Assembly: GCA_965200955.1 (NCBI GenBank)
Contig: OZ241742.1
Coordinates: 1,860,001-1,924,000 of the forward strand
Length of the DNA stretch: 64,000 nucleotides
Direction: 5' to 3'
DNA from: Bin80 sp026708685
GTDB lineage: Bacteria > Bacteroidota > Rhodothermia > Rhodothermales > Bin80
The first letter of the stretch is position 1; each line of letters begins with the position of its first letter. Positions 1 through 9,601 of the stretch are shown in pieces. A program made the position numbers and the translations under genes. The notes under the pieces are model-generated. The model was not told the DNA's origin, searched no databases, and saw only the letters and a list, made by a program, of their open reading frames with translations.

Positions 1-939
1 ACCACTTTTACGTATACGGTCACCGATGACGAAAATGCCACGGCGATACAGACATTCACCATAGAAGTTACTGCACCGCAGGACCTAGTCTTTGCTGACT
101 CGGTTGCAGATCAGATGTGTCCAGTGGGAAAAGCGATTGCTGATCATGTGCTACCCAGTGCCTTGGGAGGGGTACTGCCGTACATGTATACTGTAACCCC
201 AGACCTTCCCAAGGGGATTGCCTTTGATGCAGAAACCCGTACGCTCAGCGGAACGCCTTCAGAGGTGACAAAGTCGCAGGTCTATACCTATACCGTGGAG
301 GATTGTGCGGGGACCAGTAGCAAACTGGACTTTGACATCAAAGTGTACGCCATCATTTTTACCAAAACTATCCCCAATCAGTCCTTTCCGCGAGGGCAAG
401 CCATTGATCCTCTGTTGCTTCCAGAGGTAACAGGAGGCGTGCCTCCCATCCAGTATACCCTTACGCTGTTTGATCTTCCATTTGACCTGCGGTTTGATGC
501 TCGGACGCGAACCATCAGTGGAACTCCGTTGGTCATCACTCCACGGATCGCCTTGACCTACACAGCGACGGATTACCACGGGGCACAGGATAGCCTCCTA
601 TTCAGCATTAGTATCATATCTCCTGTTCATGCAGATAAAAATCCGGGTATTCCCCAAGAATTCCGGGGGTATTCCAACTATCCGAATCCATTCCAGAGTT
701 CCACGAATCTGGTCTTTGATCTTCCATGGCCTGCACGCGTGCAGGTGGAAGTGTTGGATATCACGGGGAGACGGTTGGTGTCAAGCCCGTCGGTGTATTT
801 GACCGCTGGATGGGGCAATGAAATAGAACTCAGCGATCTGAATTTGCCCTCTGGTGCGTATCTGTATCGGATTCAAGCCACATCTTTGGATGATAATTCT
901 TCTTCGGTCTATGTTGGACACTCTATGAGTGTTCGGTAA
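1..939 (+). CDS. Ig-like-repeat surface protein with C-terminal sorting domain (5' end outside window)
   Basis: The frame is open from base 1, so only the C-terminal 312 residues are present. They contain at least two Ig-like putative-domain repeats of the He_PIG type (pattern 'F-DA-TRT-SGTP', at about residues 75-82 and 165-180 of the fragment) and the end of an earlier one ('YTVTDD' near residue 5). The last ~85 residues (from 'YPNPFQSSTNL') match the type IX secretion C-terminal sorting / FlgD-like Ig fold. The protein is therefore probably exported across the outer membrane and attached to the surface or released. The substrate or ligand is unknown. The N-terminus and any catalytic domain lie upstream of the window. 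Confidence 0.8.
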   Translation, partial: TTFTYTVTDDENATAIQTFTIEVTAPQDLVFADSVADQMCPVGKAIADHVLPSALGGVLPYMYTVTPDLPKGIAFDAETRTLSGTPSEVTKSQVYTYTVEDCAGTSSKLDFDIKVYAIIFTKTIPNQSFPRGQAIDPLLLPEVTGGVPPIQYTLTLFDLPFDLRFDARTRTISGTPLVITPRIALTYTATDYHGAQDSLLFSISIISPVHADKNPGIPQEFRGYSNYPNPFQSSTNLVFDLPWPARVQVEVLDITGRRLVSSPSVYLTAGWGNEIELSDLNLPSGAYLYRIQATSLDDNSSSVYVGHSMSVR

Positions 940-1119
940 ATCAGCGAAGTAGTTAAGTTTGCAGTAGCATCCTGCCCCAAGCGGGAGTTGACAGGAGAAA
1001 AAGTGAGAATTAATACTGAATGGAATTAATTGATCAAAATATGGGACTCTCCTCCCTGTGACGATGGGTCAATCAAATAATTGGAACAATAAAATACTCA
1101 CTCGCAGATCAAGGTGATG

Positions 1120-2397
1120 CTAATACTGATGAAACGCCTGAGAAATGAAGTAAAGCACTTCGGGTAAGCTCTCACGCCAGTAGGTCCATGTATGACCTCC
1201 ATCCCGAATGCGAAATTCATGGGGGATGCCACGCCTTCGGAGTTCAATGTGGGCGAGAGAATTTCCTTCATAGAGATAGTCATCATCTCCGCAATCAATA
1301 AACCATCGGACCGATTGGATGTGATCTTTGGGCAAACTCTGAATGAGTTCAACAGCGTTGTGCTGCGTCACATAGTGTTCAATATCAGAGTCGGAGATGC
1401 CTGTCATATCATTTCCCCAACGCTCCATCGTATTTTTATAATCTTCGGCAGAGCTGGGGCCAACCCACGCACTAAGGGGTGCAGCTGAAGAAAAGAGGTC
1501 GGGTCGACGAAGTGCATAGATAAATGAACCGCCACCTCCCATGGATAAGCCAGAAACAGCACGATACCGCTTTTCAGGCTTGACCCGGAATCGTTTCTCC
1601 ACATGTGGGATCAATTCCTCAAAAAAGAAATCCTCGTATCGCCATGAATTGGTTACATCATTGAAATATCCACGGACCCCAGTATTTGCATCTGGCATGA
1701 TGATCACCATTGGCGTAGCTTTTCCGTCACGGATGGCTTCGTCGGTGATATGGCGAACTTCACCAAACTGGATCCAACCCGTTTGATCATCTCCTGAACC
1801 ATGCAATAAATAGAGTGCTGGATAGCTGCGCTCACTTGTATGATAGTCAGGCGGGAGGTAGACAGCAAATTTTCGCTCTGAATTCAGAATTTCACTTTGC
1901 AGGGTGAGATCATCATGCACGGTGCTATGTTGGGCAGAGCCATGCAGAGGAAGAAGAAGTGCAGTCAAAAGCACTAGGGGAGCAGCTTTTGCTACGAATC
2001 GATGATCAAGGCTATATTTTCCAGGACCAACCAAAAACATCCCCGCACACACAAACATGTTCTTAAAAGCATGGGATGGGTTGCCAGATCCTGACACGGC
2101 GAGCGATAGTGTGGCTACGATCATCGTGAATCCAAGCATCGCGATGGCCGGTCGGTACAAAATCCCTGCTACCACAAAAAGTGCCCCAACAGATTCGGCA
2201 AAAGCGGCTAAGAACCCAAAGAAAGTATGACCAAAGCCAATTCCAAAGATCTCCATAGCTGATCCAACCGATGCCCATACCTCAGGACCACCAATCAACT
2301 TTTTCCATCCATGAAAGATAAACATTCCCAATCCGAATCCGATTCGGAAGATAAGATGACCAAGGTCAGAGTATTTGTTGAGTTGGTTCAAAATCAT
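1120..2397 (-). CDS. DoxX-family membrane domain fused to a periplasmic esterase
   Basis: This 425-residue protein joins two usually separate families. Residues 1-~135 are a DoxX/DoxD-like four-helix membrane domain ending in the typical 'GPGKYSLD'. Residues ~136-157 form a hydrophobic signal-anchor ('LVLLTALLLPLHGSAQ'). Residues ~160-425 are an alpha/beta-hydrolase of the esterase D/feruloyl-esterase type with the nucleophile elbow GLSMGG (Ser285), acidic cluster DCGDDD (~371-373) and His402 (GGHTW). The anchor should put the esterase in the periplasm. I chose ATG at 2397 over the TTG three codons upstream. The hydrophobic junction resembles a signal peptide, suggesting that two adjacent genes were joined by loss of a stop and start. 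The substrate cannot be predicted. Confidence 0.85.
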   Translation of the reverse strand: MILNQLNKYSDLGHLIFRIGFGLGMFIFHGWKKLIGGPEVWASVGSAMEIFGIGFGHTFFGFLAAFAESVGALFVVAGILYRPAIAMLGFTMIVATLSLAVSGSGNPSHAFKNMFVCAGMFLVGPGKYSLDHRFVAKAAPLVLLTALLLPLHGSAQHSTVHDDLTLQSEILNSERKFAVYLPPDYHTSERSYPALYLLHGSGDDQTGWIQFGEVRHITDEAIRDGKATPMVIIMPDANTGVRGYFNDVTNSWRYEDFFFEELIPHVEKRFRVKPEKRYRAVSGLSMGGGGSFIYALRRPDLFSSAAPLSAWVGPSSAEDYKNTMERWGNDMTGISDSDIEHYVTQHNAVELIQSLPKDHIQSVRWFIDCGDDDYLYEGNSLAHIELRRRGIPHEFRIRDGGHTWTYWRESLPEVLYFISQAFHQY

Positions 2398-2698
2398 GTG
2401 ATTCAAAGTTCAATGTTATTGAGAGATTCCAAATGAATGAATGATCAAGTAGAATGGAAAGCGATGATTGCAAAGACATCATATAGGGGTACACCATATA
2501 TCCCTATTATGATAGAATCTATGGTGCGGTTCAAGTTTTTCACCAAATTTCTTCAATGGAAACCCCGACTTCAGTGGGGGGCTGCTAGGATCCATACGCA
2601 AGATATCTAAATGAAAGGATGATCATGAAGTGAAGCATAGCAGACATCATCCTTTATTTGGTCGTAAGATTACATGAATGTCCACGCTTGACCGAAAT

Positions 2699-4036
2699 CT
2701 ACTCAGTTTGATTGTTGTACATATAATCAATCGCTAGACTTGATAGCGTTCGCACACCTGTAACCAAGGCCGATTCATCTACATAAAAGTGAGGGGAATG
2801 GTTTCGGGGAAAGGTTTCCACATCTTCATCGGGTGGAACGATACCCAGAAAGACAAACAATCCAGGAACTTCTTTGGCATAGTAAGAGAAGTCTTCGGCT
2901 CCTGTAATTTTGGGAATCTGTTCAACCGAATCAGAAACTCGTTTCAGGGAGGGCACCATTTGCACTGTGAGATCGGTATCATTCACCGTAACGGGGTATC
3001 CAAGCTGAATTTGAACATCCGCGGTCGCACCAGCACTAGCGGTAATGTGTTCAACAGTCTGATGAATTCTCGCGTGAATGTCTTCACGGACTTCAGGCAA
3101 AAATGTACGGATCGTACCAGTGAGAGTAACCTCATCTGGAATGATATTGCTTCGTACTCCACCGTGAAATGTACCCACGGTAATGATGGAAGGCGTGGCA
3201 GTCACATCCAGTTGACGACTTGCGATCGTTTGGAGGCCAAGAACCACCTGACTGCCAATGACAATTGGATCAATCCCTCCCCATGGCACAGCACCGTGAG
3301 TTTGCTGACCGTGAATGATGATCTCAAATTGATCAGAACTGGCCATGAACGGGCCAGGTGAGTACTTGAGCTGTCCAACCCGATCAGGCCATACATGGAG
3401 CCCAAACACAACTTCGGGACTGGGATCGTCAAATGCCCCTTCTTCAAGCATCAGTTTGGCTCCACCTTCTTCCCCTTCAGGTGCGCCTTCCTCGGCAGGT
3501 TGGAAAATAAATTTGATGGAGCCCGATAGATCATCTTTCATCTCGGATAGAACCGAAGCGGCACCCATCAGCATGGCAACATGGGTGTCATGACCGCATG
3601 CATGCATCACCCCAACATCCATCCCATTATAGGTGGTACGGACTTTGGATGCGAATGGCAGATCAACCAACTCGGTCACTGGGAGTGCATCCATATCAGC
3701 ACGGAGGGCAACAATAGGGCCGGGTTTGCCCCCTTTCAAGTAACCGACGACCCCAGTGTGGGCAATTTCAGTTTGTACCTCAATGTCAAGGGAGCGAAGA
3801 TGATCTGCCACGAGTGCAGCTGTGCGAAATTCTCGATTTCCAAGTTCGGGGTTTGCATGGATATCTCTACGCCAGCTGATCACATCGGACTCAATCGACT
3901 CGGCGTGCATGTCTAGAGTCTGATGAAGGGTTGGGAGATCCTGGGCATCCACTGGAGAGATGAATCCGAGTAGGAGTGCACAAATCAAAAGCAATGATGA
4001 ACAATCATTCCAGTTTCGTAGATCAAGAATCTTCAT
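2699..4036 (-). CDS. M20-family amidohydrolase (N-acyl-amino-acid hydrolase type), exported
   Basis: A 445-residue metallopeptidase-fold amidohydrolase of the hippurate hydrolase/IAA-amino-acid hydrolase group, which cleaves N-acyl amino acids. Residues 1-32 look like a signal peptide ending 'SPVDAQ', so it acts outside the cytoplasm. The di-metal site is visible: 'RADMDALP' (112-119), 'HACGHDTH' (Cys147, His149), 'QPAEEG' (Glu183) and His214 ('GLHVWP'). The dimerisation domain occupies about residues 225-340. Length is normal for the family apart from the signal peptide. It stands alone on its strand and has no operon partner. Confidence 0.9.
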   Translation of the reverse strand: MKILDLRNWNDCSSLLLICALLLGFISPVDAQDLPTLHQTLDMHAESIESDVISWRRDIHANPELGNREFRTAALVADHLRSLDIEVQTEIAHTGVVGYLKGGKPGPIVALRADMDALPVTELVDLPFASKVRTTYNGMDVGVMHACGHDTHVAMLMGAASVLSEMKDDLSGSIKFIFQPAEEGAPEGEEGGAKLMLEEGAFDDPSPEVVFGLHVWPDRVGQLKYSPGPFMASSDQFEIIIHGQQTHGAVPWGGIDPIVIGSQVVLGLQTIASRQLDVTATPSIITVGTFHGGVRSNIIPDEVTLTGTIRTFLPEVREDIHARIHQTVEHITASAGATADVQIQLGYPVTVNDTDLTVQMVPSLKRVSDSVEQIPKITGAEDFSYYAKEVPGLFVFLGIVPPDEDVETFPRNHSPHFYVDESALVTGVRTLSSLAIDYMYNNQTE

Positions 4037-4378
4037 GGATCAGTCTAATGTTTGTTGGTAGAATAATGGCGATAAGTATACGAAATTTAATTCATTCGGA
4101 CTCACTCCACTGAATGGACTCCATTGACGGAAGTGAATTTCCAATCCAATCTTTGGGAGCTTTCACTCTGGGGCATCCATTTTTTGTGATGATCCCAGAT
4201 AATCAATGTAACATCAAGAAAAAAACTCGTGCTTTCAAAAAAACTTTTGACATAGAATTTTGAGAGATGGATTTTTGCAGCATGCATAGCATTGCCTGAC
4301 ACTGGGTGTACCATAATGAACCGCTATATCAATGTCCTTTTGGTAAATGCAGTCCAGATGTCGCGGTTCAAAGTTAGG
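4037..4378. other. Gene-free stretch
   Basis: About 340 bases between the amidohydrolase start and the ATPase relic. Open frames here are short and match nothing I recognise. I see no clear terminator or RNA gene. Confidence 0.5.
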
Positions 4379-5636
4379 CTATCGTTCCATTGTGAACATA
4401 CCACCTTTGCCCCTGTCTTTCCCGTAGCTATCGATGAGCCACATGTGAAAGGAAGGAATCGGAACATCATAGTCTCCGTCGTCCCTATCATCAATGATTC
4501 CCTTTCAAGTGCTTCTTTGAAGAGCTTGCCAGATTCTTCTTCGGAGTACTCCTTCGCGAGTGCAGATATGATGTCCTCGTGCTCCATGGTTTTACCTACT
4601 GGAACATTGGCGAATTTTCTCGCCAGAGATACACGCTTTTTCCTGTCAATACCTTTCGCACGCTTTTTGTAATAGTCCTTTCGAGATTCTGCACACTGCT
4701 TGAGGATAGACTCCAATCCTTTATCTGTCATGCGATGGTGATTGGAGTTAAGGTATTCTTCTGCAGGCTTAACATAGGATATGATATGCTGAGGCCACCC
4801 ATGCGTTTGCTCGGAGATGGACTCAATCCATGGAGTCGGATCATCTACCGCTCCACCAGCCTGCGTGAGCCAATCTCGGATGACTGCAGACTCTGATTCT
4901 TTGTCCAATCAACCAAGTTTCACAGTACATTTACTATCAAACCGTGAAACTCCGAGCGAGCTAAGAGCCATCTCGGAGGTGCTAAGTCCCGCCATTAGAA
5001 GCATGACGGTTTTCCCCAATTTACCGTTGTGTATTACATTTAGTGTACTCGTCGCCGAAGTTTTGATCTCTGCAGATCTTGAAGATTGCCTAGACGCTGT
5101 GCTTCGTATAGCACTAAGATCAATCCAGTTTCGGGTGCAAGATGTCTGAGGATTTCTCTTGAACTTGCATGACCTGCAACTCTCCCTACAAGGCCGCCCC
5201 CAAGGAACTGAACCCCCACCTGTAATGTGTACTCTTTATCAATCGTGTACGTTGTTCCCAGAGACTGTGCCATTGAGGCAGGAGTATAGAGATCTTCTAC
5301 GGCGATCTCCACGACCGTTCAGGCATTCGCTTTGCCTGATGAGACAACACATCAAGTAATGCTGTCTTACCAGCACCCGGTGCTCCTTGTATTAGGAAAG
5401 TGGTCCCACATTAAGAACGATTGGTTCGGAGAGGGCTGTATCGAATCTGGATCTAATGGGCTCTTTTCCGTAAAGAATGCCGCAGGTCCACGGTCGCGTC
5501 CAGTAGGGAGAGGCGAAGGTGGGGGCTCATGATCGGGGGTTTGCTTATTCGGTCTTAAAGGTGGATGGGGGAACATGTTTATGAGGTGGGTGAATTTGTG
5601 TCCATCTCTATAACACACCCCCGCACGATCGTTCAT
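4379..5636 (-). pseudogene. Decayed AAA ATPase (ATP-binding protein) gene
   Basis: Pieces of one ATPase lie in order in different frames. They are: an N-terminal segment starting at ATG 5636; a Walker A segment 'LIQGAPGAGKTALLDVL' near 5340-5395; a segment with a Walker-B-like 'LVLYEAQRLG' (expected Asp replaced by Tyr) near 5130; a winged-helix-like C-terminal part from 4908 down to ~4490; and the family-typical tail 'YDVPIPSFHMWLIDSY' near 4420-4465, ending with TAG at 4379. I count frameshifts near 5478, 5405, 5300, 5045 and 4490, and an in-frame TGA at 4909-4911. Such ATPases are common accessory genes in this phylum and are often annotated only as ATP-binding proteins. The copy cannot make a functional protein as written. 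Confidence 0.85.
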
Positions 5637-5872
5637 TGGGTGGTTCTTGAAGCATTTACATCAATGTGGGATGTCAACTCACTCCATTGAGTTTATAGCG
5701 AAATCATTTCAGGCACCATGTATGCCATTCGCAATCATAGATCATTGAATATGAGTCCAAGATGGTCTATATTCGTACAAAGGCATGAAGTCTTAAATTA
5801 GGGGAATTACATCATTTATTGAGCACGCTGAGTGTATCATTTCCCTCAATTCTTCAACAAATCCTACAACCT

Positions 5873-7276
5873 ATGAAAAAAAATTCTCAGCATTCTTCTG
5901 CCAAGCGTATGTGGGGTGGGCGGTTTACTGCTGATACAGATACATTGGTGGAAGCCTTTGGTGCATCTGTGGATGTAGATAAGCGTATGGCCCTGGAGGA
6001 TATTGAGGGTTCTATTGCCCATGCCACCATGCTGAAGAAGCAGCAGATTCTTTCAGAAGAAGAATGTCGGCTGATTTGTCAAGGACTGGAAACGATCCGC
6101 GATGACATTCTTGCAGATCAGTTTGTATGGAATACCGCATTAGAAGATGTTCACATGAATATTGAACATGAATTGACACAGCGAATTGGTCTAGTGGGAG
6201 GGAAACTTCATACTGCACGAAGCCGGAACGATCAAGTTGCTACGGACCTGCGTCTCTGGTTACGAAAAGCAGGTCTTCGGATTGCTGATGAACTTCATAC
6301 GATTCGTTGTGAACTGGTCAATCTAGCCGAATCCCACCTGGGGGTTATCATGCCCGGATATACGCATCTCCAAGTGGCACAGCCAGTGTTATTTTCCCAT
6401 CACCTAATGGCGTATGATGCCATGTTTCGACGTGATGCAGAGCGTCTTACACAGACATTGGAGCGCTTGAATGAATCCCCCTTGGGGGCTGGTGCACTTG
6501 CTGGTACGGGGTTTGAGATTGATCGGATAGTAGCAGCGGATCAGCTCGGGTTTAACGATGTGATGATGAATTCTATGGATGCCGTCAGTGATCGTGATTT
6601 TGTACTGGACTTTCTGTCATTTAGCAGTATTGTGATGATTCACCTTTCCAGACTCAGTGAAGAATTCATCCTGTGGTCCAGTCAGGAATTCCGATTTATC
6701 ACCCTACCAGATAGTCATACTACGGGCAGTAGCATCATGCCGCAGAAAAAAAATCCTGATATGTGTGAATTGATCAGGGGCAAAGCTGGACGCGTATGCG
6801 GAAGCCTGATGGCCATGATGATGACCATGAAGGGGCTACCTCTGACCTACAACAAGGATATGCAGGAAGACAAAGAGGGCGTGTTTGATGCGGTCGATAC
6901 CGTTGAATGGTCTCTCAAAATCTATTCTTCCATGCTACCCCATATAGAAGTGCATGCCGATCGCATGCGACAAGCTGCTGGTGCAGCATTCAGTAATGCA
7001 ACGGACTTGGCTGATTATCTGGCCACCAAAGGTGTGCCGTTTCGTGAGGCTCATGAAATCGTCGGACACTTGGTCAGAATTTGTCTAAGTGAAAATAAGA
7101 CCTTGGAATCGTTACCTCTGGAAAAGATGCAGGAGGTATGCACTTTGATTGCTTCCGATGTCCAGGAATACCTACGACTGGATGCCGTCGTCTCGGCACG
7201 TTCAAGCGTGGGTGGAACTTCCCCAGAGGAAGTGGAGCGTCAGATCAAGAAGGCACGGAAACAGCTGTGTCCGTAG
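5873..7276 (+). CDS. argH: Argininosuccinate lyase
   Basis: This enzyme catalyses the last step of arginine biosynthesis, splitting argininosuccinate into arginine and fumarate in the cytoplasm. The 467-residue product has the opening 'MWGGRF', 'ARSRNDQVATD' in the substrate-binding loop and the fumarase/aspartase-superfamily signature 'GSSIMPQKKNPD' (~residues 285-296) containing the catalytic serine loop. I chose ATG at 5873; a longer frame from a TTG at 5819 adds 18 residues with no family counterpart. No other arg gene is nearby. Its 3' end overlaps the convergent permease gene by 32 bases. Confidence 0.95.
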   Translation: MKKNSQHSSAKRMWGGRFTADTDTLVEAFGASVDVDKRMALEDIEGSIAHATMLKKQQILSEEECRLICQGLETIRDDILADQFVWNTALEDVHMNIEHELTQRIGLVGGKLHTARSRNDQVATDLRLWLRKAGLRIADELHTIRCELVNLAESHLGVIMPGYTHLQVAQPVLFSHHLMAYDAMFRRDAERLTQTLERLNESPLGAGALAGTGFEIDRIVAADQLGFNDVMMNSMDAVSDRDFVLDFLSFSSIVMIHLSRLSEEFILWSSQEFRFITLPDSHTTGSSIMPQKKNPDMCELIRGKAGRVCGSLMAMMMTMKGLPLTYNKDMQEDKEGVFDAVDTVEWSLKIYSSMLPHIEVHADRMRQAAGAAFSNATDLADYLATKGVPFREAHEIVGHLVRICLSENKTLESLPLEKMQEVCTLIASDVQEYLRLDAVVSARSSVGGTSPEEVERQIKKARKQLCP

Positions 7277-8381
7277 GTACACCAGAGTCTGGTGAAGGAT
7301 GTACTGTCTTCCTTCCGTTGACAGATCCCATCAGAACGGCGATAGGATGGAGGGTCTCTATGTTTTCAAAAAAGATTTTGAGCGTCGCTGTCAATGGAAC
7401 TGCTAGAATCATGCCAGTGACTCCCCACAGCCATCCCCAAAAAATCAGCGATACAATCACGAGCAAAGGGCTCAGGTTGAGACTGAACGCCATGAGCCTC
7501 GGATCCACTACATTTCCCATGATCATTTGAATCAGCCACATCAATAGAGCCGTCACAATCGGGATGGTGAGCGTGTCAAACTGAAGAAGAGCAAACCCAA
7601 ATGGAAGGATCACGGCAATGAATGAGCCAATATTTGGAATATAGTTCAACAAGAAGGCCAAAAATCCCCAGAAAATTGGATAATCGACTCCAAAAATCCA
7701 AAGAACGACAAAAATGAGTAGACCGGTGCCAAAACTCACAGCGGTTTTAGCGACCAAGTATTGACGCACTTGCTGGCTGATATTTTCCGTGACCCGATTG
7801 ATTCGTTCAGCGATATTGGATGGGTAGGCACGACGAACTTTTACTCCCAGTTCTCCGCTGCCAGCCAGAATAAAGAGCATAAATAGCAAAACAAGAAATG
7901 TATTGCCAGCGAAGGTAATGGCTTCCCCAATCGCATTTTGAATCAAGGAGGGCACCATAGAGGGATCAACTAACTGGTTGAGATCAAAACGACCTTCTTC
8001 AATCCCTAGAAGTGCTGTTGTATTCAGAAGAAGTAATTCAATATCGGAAATGATGGTCTGGATGCGGGGTAAATAGCGATCGGATGCCGTTGTAAGGGAC
8101 TGGGCACTTGAATAGACTATATAACCAGCGATGGATGCTACAGCCGCAAGTGTAACGAACACCATGATCAGAGCAATGATCGTCGGAATTCGGCGTGCTT
8201 TTAGAAACAGAACAATGGGCTGAAAAATAAATGATAGCAGGAGTGCAACAGAAAAGGGGACCAGCACACTCTTGAGCTCAAGCAGGGTGACCCCAACAAA
8301 GAACGCTGCAATAAGTCCCAGAAAGACTGAGACGAGGCCTTGGGGTCTAAAATTTGAGAGATCTATGCTTGTTCCAGCCAC
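7245..8381 (-). CDS. AI-2E/PerM-family membrane transporter
   Basis: A 378-residue polytopic inner-membrane protein of the AI-2E/YdiK/PerM exporter family. It has an N-terminal pair of hydrophobic segments (about 17-70), a soluble stretch (~90-150) and a C-terminal cluster of hydrophobic segments. The C-terminal half has the family-typical 'LNYIPNIGSFIA' and 'GWLWGVTGMILAVPLTA'. The substrate is unknown; members have been linked to autoinducer-2, Na+/H+ or other export, and nothing here distinguishes them. The last ~11 codons overlap argH tail-to-tail. Confidence 0.88.
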   Translation of the reverse strand: MAGTSIDLSNFRPQGLVSVFLGLIAAFFVGVTLLELKSVLVPFSVALLLSFIFQPIVLFLKARRIPTIIALIMVFVTLAAVASIAGYIVYSSAQSLTTASDRYLPRIQTIISDIELLLLNTTALLGIEEGRFDLNQLVDPSMVPSLIQNAIGEAITFAGNTFLVLLFMLFILAGSGELGVKVRRAYPSNIAERINRVTENISQQVRQYLVAKTAVSFGTGLLIFVVLWIFGVDYPIFWGFLAFLLNYIPNIGSFIAVILPFGFALLQFDTLTIPIVTALLMWLIQMIMGNVVDPRLMAFSLNLSPLLVIVSLIFWGWLWGVTGMILAVPLTATLKIFFENIETLHPIAVLMGSVNGRKTVHPSPDSGVPTDTAVSVPS

Positions 8382-8433
8382 GAATCCAAGAAAGAAAGGT
8401 TGAATAAATTACGAATACGTTCGCACACCCAGA

Positions 8434-8632
8434 TCAGAAAAAGTCACCATGGATCCCTAAGATAAGGCTTCGCCAGTCAAAGCGATCTACACCGACTCCC
8501 CAAAACGCACTTCCTGCCCATCCACTACCAATGACTATCGTCATGAAGAGCCCATATCCCTGTCGACCGGGGAAATTCATTTGGACAAAGCCCCCACAAG
8601 AAGTCCAAAGAGTGCCCAACTAAAATACCCAT
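8434..8632 (-). pseudogene. Frameshifted relic of a GlsB/YeaQ/YmgE-family small membrane protein gene
   Basis: Reading the minus strand from ATG 8632 with frame changes gives 'MGIL' + 'SWALFGLLVGALSK' + 'NFPGRQGYGLFMTIVIG' and then 'DWRSLILGI'. This is the layout of the small glycine-rich YeaQ/YmgE (transglycosylase-associated) membrane proteins. At least two frame changes are needed, one near 8620 and one near 8578. Glycine-rich helices appear altered as well. The function of the family is poorly known and often linked to stress. Confidence 0.7.
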
Positions 8633-8690
8633 GACGACAGTAACGATGACAATGAAAGATCATACTCAAATGTAATGGAGTGGATTCATA

Positions 8691-9599
8691 TTACCAGTGG
8701 TAGATGATGCTCAAAATATGACCGGGACCATCAAATCCATCTTCAAAAGGAATAAAGGCATAATCTGCATCAATACGATCAAAGAGGAGGCCAAGTCCAA
8801 ACGTAAAATTCCGCAGTTGGTCATTGGTGATATAGCCACCCCGCAGGTCAACAAGCTCCATGATCGTCACTGCACATCCGAAGTGCAGTCGGGTGAAGGC
8901 ACCATCAAGGAGGTGCGAAGCTTCAACACTGATCATCAGATCAAGGAGCTGCGTTTGGTCATGGTTTGCAATGATCTGGAGGGGAGACAGAGCAATTCCA
9001 CCCTGGAGCAAGCGGGGTAAAGGGGTACGTTCAATCTCAAGTGCAGTCATGCGCCCAAAATTTCGAAGGGCGAACCCTGCATTTAATCGCTGTTCAAGAA
9101 GATCCATTTGAAATCCGATATCCACGGCATAGCCAGATGCATTGGTGTCAAAGATATGCTCTCGCAGAAACTTGGCCGTAATGCCTGCACGAAGTCCTCG
9201 AAACGATCGTGCATAACTGATCCCAGTACTGATGAACTGAGCACTGAAGGTTCCATCAGGTTCACCCGGTTGCGTTCTTGCATCTAGGTCACCGCTGTCG
9301 GTCGCGGTAATCGACAGTCCCCATGTTGAATTGCGTCCTGCGGGAAGCTGTGCTACAACATCGTAGACTCGGATATCGCCAATCCAAATCCGATGGGAGC
9401 CAGCGACGGAGTGCGTTCGGTGTGCTAGTCCAGCAGGATTCCAGTAGGTGGCAAAAGCATTGTCGGTACTGGCGGTTTGAGCATCTCCCATAGATCCAGC
9501 ACGGGCATTGACTCCAATCCTTAAAAAACTCAATCCAGTCTCTTGAGCAGAAGCAATGGGTGCACAGAGCGTGAGGCTTAAGATGATGACAAGACGCAT
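8691..9599 (-). CDS. PorV/PorQ-like outer-membrane beta-barrel protein
   Basis: A 302-residue protein with a signal peptide (residues 1-18, cut after 'APIASA'). It then has the PorV/PorQ-family opening 'GLSFLRIGVNARAGSMGDA' followed by 'ATYWNPAGLA', and alternating beta-barrel strands to the end. PorV is the type IX secretion shuttle that carries cargo to the attachment complex; PorQ and related proteins have less clear roles. It is the last gene of a tightly packed four-gene minus-strand operon, two bases after the preceding gene. That operon also encodes a protein with a sorting-type C-terminus, which fits a role in export or attachment of it (inference). Confidence 0.82.
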   Translation of the reverse strand: MRLVIILSLTLCAPIASAQETGLSFLRIGVNARAGSMGDAQTASTDNAFATYWNPAGLAHRTHSVAGSHRIWIGDIRVYDVVAQLPAGRNSTWGLSITATDSGDLDARTQPGEPDGTFSAQFISTGISYARSFRGLRAGITAKFLREHIFDTNASGYAVDIGFQMDLLEQRLNAGFALRNFGRMTALEIERTPLPRLLQGGIALSPLQIIANHDQTQLLDLMISVEASHLLDGAFTRLHFGCAVTIMELVDLRGGYITNDQLRNFTFGLGLLFDRIDADYAFIPFEDGFDGPGHILSIIYHW

Positions 9600-9601
9600 A
9601 C

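Noticed and set aside
2789..3361. 190-codon frame antisense to the M20 amidohydrolase
   Set aside because: The amidohydrolase frame carries the metal-site motifs and a signal peptide; the antisense frame has none.
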